A stretch of 8,303 nt of DNA from Rhodocyclales bacterium (GCA_021286885.1 JAJTBM010000117.1:1-8303); one strand, 5' to 3'; shown: positions 1-6,296, counted from the first letter of the stretch. Translations and numbers: made by a program. The notes: a model not told the origin generated them from the sequence alone.

Positions 1-390
1 GGTATTGAACCAGTCAAAGCCGAAGGCGGTGATACCCGAAGTGAACGTGAAGGTGGTGGTGGGGCCCGCGCCGCCATTACTGTTACCCCAGCCGTAGAAG
101 TTTTGGCCGGTGAAGCTGGTGGGGATGCTGATGTTATCGGCGCCAGCGATGGTGCCGGTGGCGATCCCGCTCTTGTCGCCGTTGGCAACGCTGCTCAGGG
201 TGAAGCCGTTAAAACTGCCGGAGTAGTTGGCGGTGGAGGTGCCAACGGAGGCGCTGCTGAAGGTTTCGGTGCTCAGGCTGCCGGCGGCGGCCAGGAAGGC
301 GGCCTTGTTGGTGTAGGTGATCAGGCTGGCGTGAGCACTGGCTGTGCCGATGACGAGGCTGGCGGCAAGAATCAGTGGTGTCTTTTTCAT
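1..390 (-). CDS. Secreted protein, probable PEP-CTERM class (N-terminal 130 residues)
   Basis: Open from an ATG at 390 through the left edge of the window, so only the first 130 residues are visible. They begin with a clear Sec signal peptide: basic MKK, a hydrophobic stretch to about residue 16, then AxA motifs (ASA, AHA) giving likely cleavage near residue 21. The mature part is rich in Ser, Thr, Gly, Ala and Asn. It contains a segment like SLITYTNKAAFLAAAG followed by TETFSS, and near the edge a segment ending AFGFDWFNT. Both patterns are common in proteobacterial PEP-CTERM proteins, which are exported and sorted by an exosortase in connection with exopolysaccharide. The Pro-Glu-Pro tail, membrane helix and basic cluster that would prove the class lie outside the window. 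The gene stands alone behind a long intergenic region with a sigma-54 promoter, as described for this class. The ribosome site is weak (CGGA about 6 bases before the ATG). Confidence 0.75.
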   Translation of the reverse strand, partial: MKKTPLILAASLVIGTASAHASLITYTNKAAFLAAAGSLSTETFSSASVGTSTANYSGSFNGFTLSSVANGDKSGIATGTIAGADNISIPTSFTGQNFYGWGNSNGGAGPTTTFTFTSGITAFGFDWFNT

Positions 391-424
391 GATTGTCCGT
401 GAGTGAGGATTCATCGGGACAGAC

Positions 425-439
425 GCAAGGTCTGTGCCA
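425..439 (-). promoter_or_regulatory. Sigma-54 (RpoN) -24/-12 promoter of the exported-protein gene
   Basis: Read on the minus strand the sequence is TGGCAC-AGACC-TTGC, an exact match to the core TGGCAC-N5-TTGC with correct GG to GC spacing. The -12 C falls at 425, which predicts a start of transcription near 413 and a leader of about 23 bases before the ATG at 390. A short inverted repeat, ACAGAC/GTCTGT (419-424 and 430-435), overlaps the element. Sigma-54 promoters need an enhancer-binding activator. In PEP-CTERM organisms the proposed activator is the response regulator PrsR, partnered with kinase PrsK. Confidence 0.8.
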
Positions 440-461
440 GGGTTGTATATATTTGTTAACG

Positions 462-474
462 CTGAAAATTGATA
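462..474 (-). promoter_or_regulatory. Weak IHF-like site between promoter and upstream palindrome
   Basis: On the minus strand, TATCAA followed by TTTT and CAG matches the first six positions and the last of the IHF consensus WATCAA-N4-TTR, in an AT-rich setting. It lies about 49 to 61 bases upstream of the predicted start, the usual place for an IHF bend between a sigma-54 promoter and its enhancer. Two consensus bases are wrong, so this is tentative. The same spot holds a short AAAATT/AATTTT inverted repeat (465-470, 475-480). Confidence 0.25.
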
Positions 475-507
475 AATTTTATGAACTGAAGTGTAAATTA
501 ATCCGAC

Positions 508-523
508 ACTCATAAAAATGAGT
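508..523. promoter_or_regulatory. Perfect palindrome, candidate enhancer (UAS) for a sigma-54 activator
   Basis: ACTCAT-AAAA-ATGAGT is a perfect inverted repeat with 6-base arms and a 4-base AT spacer. It sits about 95 to 110 bases upstream of the predicted sigma-54 start, where enhancer-binding proteins usually bind. It is not a terminator: the stem is short and AT-rich and no U tract follows. Assignment to an activator is inferred from position only. Confidence 0.4.
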
Positions 524-569
524 CTTGCCACCTTGTGTGATTCTGTTTTTTTGGGGGGCTGGCTGGGAG

Positions 570-585
570 TGTGAGCGCGATCACG
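570..585. promoter_or_regulatory. CRP/FNR-family-like palindrome
   Basis: TGTGA-GCGCGA-TCACG matches the CRP consensus TGTGA-N6-TCACA at nine of ten defined positions with exact spacing. It lies about 160 bases upstream of the predicted sigma-54 start, far from the classical activating positions, so it may act at a distance, serve another promoter, or be coincidental. GC-rich betaproteobacteria carry several CRP/FNR-family regulators, and which one could bind is unknown. Confidence 0.35.
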
Positions 586-706
586 CAAGCTTGGCGTGCA
601 AGTGCAGTTTGTCACTTGATAATATTGAAAAAAAAATCTTGGCAAATCAGTTTCACGGTTTTTTTTTGAGCAAGTATTTTTGAGTAATCTTATCCATTAT
701 GTGTAA

Positions 707-746
707 AAAAACCGGACCCCAGCTTGAGGGCTGGGATCCGGTTTTT
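707..746 (-). terminator. Intrinsic terminator (possibly bidirectional) after the VOC gene
   Basis: Arms at 707-723 and 730-746 pair over 17 bases with a single mismatch and a 6-base loop. The GC core (CCGG-CCCAGC) is flanked by A/T runs, so on the minus strand the stem is followed by seven T (705-711 complement) and on the plus strand by five T. It lies about 95 bases past the VOC stop codon and should end the minus-strand transcript before the separately promoted exported-protein gene. No plus-strand gene ends into it within the window. Confidence 0.9.
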
Positions 747-841
747 CTGGCGCTTCCGGTCATGGCCGGGCGCCTTTGTATTTACTGCATGGTGCGTACA
801 GCCGTCGGGTGTTTCCGCAGCACCCGGGGCCGGGCGGGGGC

Positions 842-1315
842 TTAGCCCGCCAGCTTGGCGAAGGCCTCGACCACTTCGGGCGGGGCCTGGACCAGTTCGA
901 TCAGTACGCCTTCACCGCCAATCGGGAACTCTTCGTTGCCCTTGGGGTGGAGGAAGGTGATGTCGAAGCCAGCGGCGCCCTTGCGGATGCCACCCGGTGC
1001 GAAGCGCACGCCCTGGGCGGTGAGCCATTCGACGCACTTGGGCAGGTCGTCCACCCACAGGCCCACGTGGTTGAGGGGCGTGGTGTGCACGGCGGGCTTC
1101 TTGTCCGGGTCAAGGGGCTGCATCAGGTCAACTTCGACCTTGAAGGGGCCGATGCCCATGGCGGTGATGTCTTCGTCGACGTTTTCCCGCTCGGACTTGA
1201 AGTTGCCGGTCACTTCCAGGCCGAACATGTCCACCCACAGGGTGCGCAGGCGGTCTTTGGACGGGCCGCCGATGGCGATCTGCTGGACGCCGAGAATCTT
1301 GAAAGGTCTTGTCAT
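842..1315 (-). CDS. VOC-family (glyoxalase fold) protein, methylmalonyl-CoA epimerase-like
   Basis: A 157-residue protein with the two-module vicinal-oxygen-chelate fold. The first module is about residues 6-66 and the second about 80-143. Lining it up by eye with bacterial methylmalonyl-CoA epimerase matches [10 protein letters not shown] to the epimerase His-91 region (His83 here) and GVLIEL to the Glu-141 region (Glu140). The HPK segment at 123-125 also matches. The other two epimerase metal positions differ: Gln12 stands where His is usual, and Asp63 where Gln is usual. Function is therefore unsettled; it could be an epimerase on another acyl-CoA, a lyase-like enzyme or a non-metal member. 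No signal peptide, so cytoplasmic. I chose ATG 1315 because GAGGGAG lies just upstream; the in-frame ATG at 1354 would start inside the palindromic operator. A 95-base gap from the regulator gene upstream suggests its own promoter, and a strong terminator follows. Confidence 0.85.
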   Translation of the reverse strand: MTRPFKILGVQQIAIGGPSKDRLRTLWVDMFGLEVTGNFKSERENVDEDITAMGIGPFKVEVDLMQPLDPDKKPAVHTTPLNHVGLWVDDLPKCVEWLTAQGVRFAPGGIRKGAAGFDITFLHPKGNEEFPIGGEGVLIELVQAPPEVVEAFAKLAG

Positions 1316-1336
1316 GATGGGGGTTCTCCCTCTCCC

Positions 1337-1369
1337 TACGTAAGAACCATGCATTTTACGTCAACGTAA
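1337..1369. promoter_or_regulatory. TTACGT/ACGTAA operator cluster upstream of the VOC gene
   Basis: TTACGT-CA-ACGTAA (1356-1369) is a perfect inverted repeat with a 2-base spacer. A further ACGTAA occurs at 1338-1343 inside the self-complementary TACGTA (1337-1342), exactly 26 bases from the second arm. On the minus strand the palindrome contains TTGACG, which could serve as a -35 element, so a bound repressor or MerR-type activator would overlap the promoter. From memory the motif resembles sites of LiuR, the MerR-family regulator of branched-chain acyl-CoA catabolism; this is unverified. Confidence 0.5.
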
Positions 1370-1410
1370 GGTGTGGGGCGCGGCGATGGGGGTTTTTGTG
1401 CGTGCAGGCC

Positions 1411-2142
1411 CTACTGCCACTCCACGCTGGCCGAGAGCAGGTAGCCGGCGCCATATACGGTCTTGATGATTTTCGGGTCTTGCGGGTCGATTTCCAGCTT
1501 GCGGCGCAGGCGGGAGATGCGCACGTCGATGCTGCGGTCGAAGGGGTCCAGCTCCCGTTCGCCGATCAGCTGTTCGCGGGTCAGGATCTTGTTGGGGCGG
1601 CGCAGCAGGCTTTGCAGCAGGGCGGCTTCGGCGGCCGACAGAGTGGCGCTGCGGCCATCTGCATGGCGCAGGCTGAGGCTGCCCAGCTCGAAGCGCCAGT
1701 CGGCAAAACAGGCTTGGGTGTGCTGGCCCTGCTCGTGGCTGGCGGTTTTCTGGTAGCGGCGCAGGATGGAGCGCACCCGGGCCACCAGCTCCCGGGGTTC
1801 GAAGGGCTTGACCAGATAATCATCGGCCCCCAGCTCCAGGCCCAGCACCCGGTCGGTGAGCCCGTCCCGCCCGGTCAGGATCAGGGCGGCGCAGGGGTGT
1901 TGCTCCTGCAGCTCGCGCAGCACCTGGAGCCCGTCCATGTCGGGCAGGCCCAGATCGAGGATGGCCAGCTCGGGCTGGAGCCGGCGGGCCCGGGCCAGGG
2001 CACCCCGGCCCGTGGTGAAAATCTCGCTCCTGAAACCATATTCGGCCAGGGTGCTGGCCAGCAGGCGGGCGATGTCGAGTTCGTCTTCAACGATGAAGAG
2101 CAGGGGATTGTCCTTGTCTTTGAACACTTCGTGCGGGCTCAT
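1411..2142 (-). CDS. OmpR/PhoB-family two-component response regulator
   Basis: A 243-residue transcription regulator of normal family length. The receiver domain (about residues 13-127) has all key residues: acidic pair Glu19-Asp20, phosphoacceptor Asp63 in ILDLGLPD, Thr90 and Lys112 in the VKPF turn. A short linker leads to a winged-helix DNA-binding domain (about 147-238) with the recognition-helix signature DVRISRLRRKLE and the closing VYGAGYLL hairpin. Phosphorylation at Asp63 should promote dimerisation and binding to direct-repeat sites. Its ATG at 2142 overlaps the TGA of the upstream kinase gene as ATGA, with GGGAG six bases before the start inside the kinase coding sequence. The two are therefore likely translationally coupled and form a cognate pair. 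Target genes are unknown; the operon itself or the downstream VOC gene are possible. Confidence 0.95.
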   Translation of the reverse strand: MSPHEVFKDKDNPLLFIVEDELDIARLLASTLAEYGFRSEIFTTGRGALARARRLQPELAILDLGLPDMDGLQVLRELQEQHPCAALILTGRDGLTDRVLGLELGADDYLVKPFEPRELVARVRSILRRYQKTASHEQGQHTQACFADWRFELGSLSLRHADGRSATLSAAEAALLQSLLRRPNKILTREQLIGERELDPFDRSIDVRISRLRRKLEIDPQDPKIIKTVYGAGYLLSASVEWQ

Positions 2143-4181
2143 GGGGCACTCCCGGGGGAGGGTAGCTGGGCGAGGGCGGCGGCCAGGGCCGCCCGGTCAA
2201 AGGGTTTGTGCAGGGTGGGCGCATCGGGGGCCTGGTCGGCCCCGTCGCCGGTGGCGTAGCCGGTGATGAGCAGGATGGGCAGCCGGGGGCGCAGCACCCG
2301 GGCCCGGCGGCTCAGTTCGCGTCCGTCCAGGCCGGGCATCAGGGTATCGGAAATCAGCAGCTGGATGGCGTCCACCGCTTCCAGCAGGGTGAGGGCTTCC
2401 AGCCCGTTGCCGGCTTCCAGCACCGGGTGGCCCAGTTCGGTGAGCTGCTGGCGTATCACCTTGCGCACCTCGGGCTCGTCTTCCACCAGCAGCACCAGCC
2501 CGCCCGGGGGCGCCGCCGGGGCGCTGGCGCTGGGGGTTGGGCTGGTGGTGGGGGTGGGGGCCGGCACCCGGGGCAGGATGAAGCGCACGTTGGTGCCCTG
2601 GCCGGGGGTGCTGAGGATGCGGATATTGCCCCCGGATTGGCGGATGAAGCCATACACCATCGACAGCCCGAGCCCGCTTCCGGCGCCGAAATCCTTGGTG
2701 GTGAAGAAGGGCTCGAACACCCGGGGCAGCACCTCCGGGGCGATGCCCTTGCCCGTGTCGGAAATGTCGAACTGGACGTAATCCCCGGCTGGCACCTCCA
2801 CCAGCCGGGCCAGCTCGGGGGAGAGGGCGCGCAGCCCCACGCTGATCGAGAGGCTGCCCCCCTCGGGCATCGCATCCCGGGCGTTGATGGCCAGATTGAT
2901 GAGGGCGTTTTCCAGCTGATGGGGGTCGGCCCGGGCGTGCAGGGCGGCGTCAGGCAGGCTCAGGTGGAGGCGGATGCGCTCGGTCAGGGAGCGGGCCAGG
3001 AGCTGGCTCATGCCCTGGACCAGGGTGCCCACTTCCACCGCGCAGGGGGCCAGCGGTTGCTGGCGCGAGAAGGTGAGCAGGCGGCGGATCAGCTCGCTGC
3101 CCCGGCGGGCGGCGTTGAGGGCCGGGGCCAGGTATTCGTCGCAGCCCAGGTGGGCGGGCAGCTTGTCCTGCAGGGTGGCCAGGTTGCCGGTGATGATGGT
3201 GAGCAGGTTGTTGAAGTCGTGGGCGAGGCCGCCGGTGAGCTGGCCCACCGCTTCCATCTTCTGGGCCTGGATCAGGGCGGCCTGGCTGGCCTTCTGCTCG
3301 GTGATGTCGATGGAGAGTACGAACAGGCCCTGCACCCCGCCCGCTTCCGAAACCTCCGGCACCACGGCGCTACGGGCATGCACATCCCGCCCATTGGGCA
3401 GGCGCCGGGCGTATTCGTAGCTGACCCGCTCGCCCTGGGCGGCCTGCTCCAGGTAGGGGCGCACGTGGGCGTAGGCCTCGGGGCCAAATACTTCTTCGAT
3501 GCTGCGCCCGACGATGCTGTCTTTATCCAGCCCAAACCACTCGGCGTAGCCCTTGTTGGCGAAGATGTAGCGTTCCCCCGCGTCCAGATAGGCAATCAGG
3601 GCAGGAATCGCGTCCATGATGAGGCGCAGGCGTTCTTCGGAGCGGGTGAGCTGGGTGGCGATCCGGTCCAGGTGCAGCTTGGCGGTTTCCAGTTCGGCGG
3701 TGCGTGCGCGCACCCGGGTTTCCAGCTCGGCGTTCTGGCTTTCGATCAGCTGCTCGTAACGGCGCTGTTCGGTGATGTCGGTCCATAGGCTGACAAAGCC
3801 CAGATTGGGAATCGGCACCCCCTGGATGGCCAGGATCTGGCCGTTGGGGCGCACCCGCTCGGCGCTGTGGGGCTGGAAGGCGCGCACCGAGGCCATGCGC
3901 TCGGCCACCAGCGCATCCACCGGGCCGGGGCCGTATTCGCCCCGCTCGGCGTTGAAGCGTACAAAGTCTTCAAATGGGGTGCCCACCCGCACCATGGATT
4001 CGGGAAAGTCCAGCAGGCGCAGCAGGGCCTTGTTCCAGGTGACGAGGCGTGGGCCCGCATCGAACACCGCAATGGCCTGATCCAGCAGATCAAAGCCCGC
4101 CAGCAGCAGATCGTAGCGCCGCAGGGCTTCCGGGGAGATGGGGTGGGGCTGGGCGTGAACCGGAGTGGCGCGCTGGACCAT
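2139..4181 (-). CDS. Soluble hybrid sensor histidine kinase (PAS-PAS-HisKA-HATPase-REC)
   Basis: A 680-residue kinase with no signal peptide or membrane helix, so it senses a cytoplasmic cue. Order: PAS of the PAS_7 type (about residues 28-138), a charged coiled coil (140-185), a second PAS (185-297), HisKA with His321 in the AHDFNNLL H-box, then the ATPase domain with N-box around Asn433, DTGKGI (475-480), FEPFF (490s) and GSGLGL (501-506). A Pro/Thr/Ser/Ala linker (about 538-558) joins a C-terminal receiver (562-672) that keeps Glu567-Asp568, phosphoacceptor Asp612, Thr640 and Lys659. No Hpt domain is present or encoded nearby. The kinase may therefore phosphorylate the adjacent OmpR-type regulator directly, with its own receiver acting as a brake or phosphate sink. 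The gene starts 30 bases after the GGDEF-EAL stop, with AAGG before the ATG. PAS ligands cannot be read from sequence, and a heme-binding His is not obvious. Confidence 0.95.
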   Translation of the reverse strand: MVQRATPVHAQPHPISPEALRRYDLLLAGFDLLDQAIAVFDAGPRLVTWNKALLRLLDFPESMVRVGTPFEDFVRFNAERGEYGPGPVDALVAERMASVRAFQPHSAERVRPNGQILAIQGVPIPNLGFVSLWTDITEQRRYEQLIESQNAELETRVRARTAELETAKLHLDRIATQLTRSEERLRLIMDAIPALIAYLDAGERYIFANKGYAEWFGLDKDSIVGRSIEEVFGPEAYAHVRPYLEQAAQGERVSYEYARRLPNGRDVHARSAVVPEVSEAGGVQGLFVLSIDITEQKASQAALIQAQKMEAVGQLTGGLAHDFNNLLTIITGNLATLQDKLPAHLGCDEYLAPALNAARRGSELIRRLLTFSRQQPLAPCAVEVGTLVQGMSQLLARSLTERIRLHLSLPDAALHARADPHQLENALINLAINARDAMPEGGSLSISVGLRALSPELARLVEVPAGDYVQFDISDTGKGIAPEVLPRVFEPFFTTKDFGAGSGLGLSMVYGFIRQSGGNIRILSTPGQGTNVRFILPRVPAPTPTTSPTPSASAPAAPPGGLVLLVEDEPEVRKVIRQQLTELGHPVLEAGNGLEALTLLEAVDAIQLLISDTLMPGLDGRELSRRARVLRPRLPILLITGYATGDGADQAPDAPTLHKPFDRAALAAALAQLPSPGSAP

Positions 4182-4203
4182 GGGGGCCTTGAACGGGAAA
4201 ATG

Positions 4204-4223
4204 GCCGGGGTTCAGCCCCCGGC
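4204..4223 (-). promoter_or_regulatory. GC-rich hairpin spanning the GGDEF-EAL stop codon
   Basis: GCCGGGG (4204-4210) and CCCCGGC (4217-4223) form a perfect 7-base stem with a 6-base loop containing the TGA stop of the upstream gene. No U tract follows on the minus strand, so it is not a classic terminator. It could set the ratio of GGDEF-EAL protein to kinase by partial attenuation, mRNA processing or 3'-end protection, or it may simply reflect the GC-rich C-terminal codons. Confidence 0.35.
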
Positions 4224-6296
4224 TTGCAGATAAGCGATGAATTCTGCCTCGGGCATGGGGGTGGCGAACAGATAGCCCTGGCCCAGGTCGCAGCCGGCGG
4301 CGAGCAGAAGCTGGCGCTGTTCGACGGTCTCGATGCCCTCGGCCACCACCTGCAGGCCCAGTTTGTGGCCCATGGCGATGATGGCTTCAGTAATCGCCAG
4401 ATCCGAGGGGTCGGTGGCCAGGTCGCGCACGAAGGAGCGGTCGATCTTCAGGTAGTCAATGTCCAGCCGCTTCAGGTAGGCCATGGCCGAATAGCCGGTG
4501 CCAAAGTCATCCAAAGATACCTGCACGCCGGCAGCGCACAGGCGGGCGAGCTGGGCGGTGATGGCGGGGTGTTCGTCCAGCAGGGTGTTTTCTGTGATCT
4601 CCAGCCCGATCCGGGCCCCATCCAGGGGCAGGTGCTGGAGCCGTTCGAGCAGAAACTCCAGGGATTGGCCCTTGGCAAACTGGCGCGGCGAGGTGTTGAT
4701 GGTGAGCTGGATGGGCGGCAGATCTTGCTGATACCAGCGCAGGGCGGCGGCGGTGGCTTCTTCGAAGACCCAGCTGCCGATGCTGTCGATCAGGCCCAGT
4801 TCTTCGGCAATGGGGATGAAGTCACCGGGCTGGATCAACCCCCGCTCCGGATGCGCCCAGCGCAACAGGGCTTCGGCTTTGGTGACTTGTCCGCTGGCCA
4901 GTTGCAGGATGGGTTGGTAGTACAGCCGTAGCTCCTGGTTGCGCAGGGCGCGGCGCAGCTCCTTGCCCAAGCGCAGGCGCTCCTGGGCCTGGGCCTGCAT
5001 GGCTGGCGAAAAATAGCTGTAGCGGTTCCGCCCCTCTTCCTTGGCGTGGTACATGGCCTGGTCGGCGTTCTTGAGGATGGTGACCGGGTTGTCTCCGTCC
5101 TGGGGGAAAAGGGTGATGCCGATGCTGGCCGACACATAGGCCGCATCTGCATCCAGGCTGAAGGGCTGGGCGAGGGTCTGGATGATCTCGCTGGCAATGC
5201 GTTCAATGGCACTCCGGTCGGCCAGGCCGGGGAGCAGCACCATGAATTCGTCACCCCCCTGGCGGGCTACTGTATCGGTTTCGCGCACGCAGGCCACGAT
5301 GCGCCGGGCGGCTTCCATCAGCAGCTTGTCGCCGGCCTCATGGCCCAGGGTGTCGTTGACCTCCTTGAAGCGATCCAGGTCGATGAACATCACCGCCACG
5401 CAGTCTTCCCGGCGCTGGGAGCGGCGCATGGATTCGCGCAGTCGTTCGTTGAGCAGACGCCGGTTGGGCAGGCCGGTGAGGGCGTCGTAGTTGGCCTGCA
5501 TCCAGATCAGGGCTTCGCTCTGCTTGCGGTCGGTAATGTCGGTGATGATGCCCACCAGCCCGGCCAGGGTGCCATCGGCCCGGGAATAGGTGGCCTTATT
5601 GAAGATCACGTCCCGGCGTAGCCCGTCGGTGGATTGGACGGAGGCCTCGTAGGTCTGGATGCCCGGGTTGTCGAACAGGGCTTGGTCGGCGGCGTGATAG
5701 CGCTCGGCCAGGTCGGGGGGCGAAATGTCGAACACGCTGCGCCCCAGCAGCTCGTTGCGCTGGCGGCCGATGAATTGCTCGAACGCCTTGTTGCAGCCCA
5801 CGTAGCGCCCCGCTTCATCCTTGAAGAACAGGGGGCTGGGAATGGCCTCGATGACCTGGGCGGTGAAGTTCAGCTGCTCGGTCACGGCGCGTTCGGAGGC
5901 GCAGCGGCCCGTGACATCCACCAACATGCCCACAATCGCGGGGGCGCCATCCAGGGTGGTGCGAATGCCGAAGACCTCCACGTCCACGGACTGCCCCTGC
6001 CGGGTTTGTCCCCGGAAACTGTAGTGAGCACATTCGGCCCGGTGTTGGAGGCGCTGCTCCATGGCCTGGGCCACCCGTTCCCGATCGAAGGGGACGACCA
6101 AGTCCAGGGGGGAGAAATGACCGCTGATTTCTTGCTGCGTATATCCGAAAAGTTCGGCAAGGCGTGGGTTCACATACCGGAACTTGCCGTGCTGGATCAC
6201 ATATACGCCAACCATCCCGTTGTGGAGCAGCCCGTGAAACAGGCCGTCGTCATCGCGGAAGCGGCTTTCGCTGAGGGTGAAAGGCGGGATGGGCAT
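4212..6296 (-). CDS. PAS-PAS-GGDEF-EAL cyclic-di-GMP synthase/phosphodiesterase
   Basis: A 694-residue cytoplasmic enzyme predicted to make and/or break cyclic-di-GMP. Two PAS domains (about residues 20-133 and 141-258) precede a GGDEF domain (262-425) and an EAL domain (437-690). The GGDEF active site is intact (GGDEF 347-351), and an inhibitory RxxD site (Arg338-Asp341) sits the standard five residues ahead. The EAL domain also looks active: EALLRW from Glu475, Asn534, EITEN (566-570), DDFGTGYS (596-603), KIDRSF from Lys617, and Glu653 in AEGIET. So both activities are possible, with the PAS domains probably setting the balance. It is the first gene of a likely operon with the hybrid kinase (30-base gap) and response regulator. 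ATG 6296 was chosen although no clear ribosome site precedes it; a TTG at 6371 would add 25 residues unlike a PAS domain. A promoter should lie in the 99 bases after the AraC gene, but none is obvious. Confidence 0.94.
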   Translation of the reverse strand: MPIPPFTLSESRFRDDDGLFHGLLHNGMVGVYVIQHGKFRYVNPRLAELFGYTQQEISGHFSPLDLVVPFDRERVAQAMEQRLQHRAECAHYSFRGQTRQGQSVDVEVFGIRTTLDGAPAIVGMLVDVTGRCASERAVTEQLNFTAQVIEAIPSPLFFKDEAGRYVGCNKAFEQFIGRQRNELLGRSVFDISPPDLAERYHAADQALFDNPGIQTYEASVQSTDGLRRDVIFNKATYSRADGTLAGLVGIITDITDRKQSEALIWMQANYDALTGLPNRRLLNERLRESMRRSQRREDCVAVMFIDLDRFKEVNDTLGHEAGDKLLMEAARRIVACVRETDTVARQGGDEFMVLLPGLADRSAIERIASEIIQTLAQPFSLDADAAYVSASIGITLFPQDGDNPVTILKNADQAMYHAKEEGRNRYSYFSPAMQAQAQERLRLGKELRRALRNQELRLYYQPILQLASGQVTKAEALLRWAHPERGLIQPGDFIPIAEELGLIDSIGSWVFEEATAAALRWYQQDLPPIQLTINTSPRQFAKGQSLEFLLERLQHLPLDGARIGLEITENTLLDEHPAITAQLARLCAAGVQVSLDDFGTGYSAMAYLKRLDIDYLKIDRSFVRDLATDPSDLAITEAIIAMGHKLGLQVVAEGIETVEQRQLLLAAGCDLGQGYLFATPMPEAEFIAYLQAGG

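Larger units (their letters stand above)
391..706. other. AT-rich intergenic regulatory region
   Basis: About 316 bases without a gene, markedly richer in A and T than the rest of the window. Long homopolymer tracts stand out: T at 545-552, A at 628-636 and T at 659-667. These suggest bent or flexible DNA. The half nearest the exported-protein gene (391-525) holds the sigma-54 promoter, an IHF-like site and a palindrome, listed separately. The distal half (526-706) holds a CRP-like palindrome and the A/T tracts, with no convincing ORF. Large upstream regions of this kind are typical of single-gene PEP-CTERM operons. Confidence 0.7.

Noticed and set aside
103..402. A 99-residue plus-strand Gly/Ala-rich open frame at the left end.
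   Set aside because: It is the antisense of the signal-peptide-bearing minus-strand gene, which has a better start and recognisable features.
446..475. A possible sigma-70 promoter on the minus strand (TTATCA at 470-475, 18-base spacer, TATATA at 446-451) before the exported-protein gene.
   Set aside because: Each hexamer matches only four of six consensus bases in an AT-rich stretch where such matches are expected, and the sigma-54 element just downstream is far stronger.
640..654. A plus-strand sigma-54-like match (TGGCAA-N5-TTTC) that could drive a short RNA ending at the 707-746 terminator.
   Set aside because: The critical GC of the -12 box is missing (TC instead), and the terminator is already explained by the minus-strand VOC gene.
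2208..3788. A 526-residue plus-strand open frame opposite the hybrid kinase, plus similar long frames at 1396-2259, 3867-4931 and 5634-6332.
   Set aside because: They are antisense to genes with clear domains and catalytic motifs. Their composition (Gly, Gln, Val, His, Ala) is that of an antisense shadow in GC-rich DNA, and no family motif is visible.
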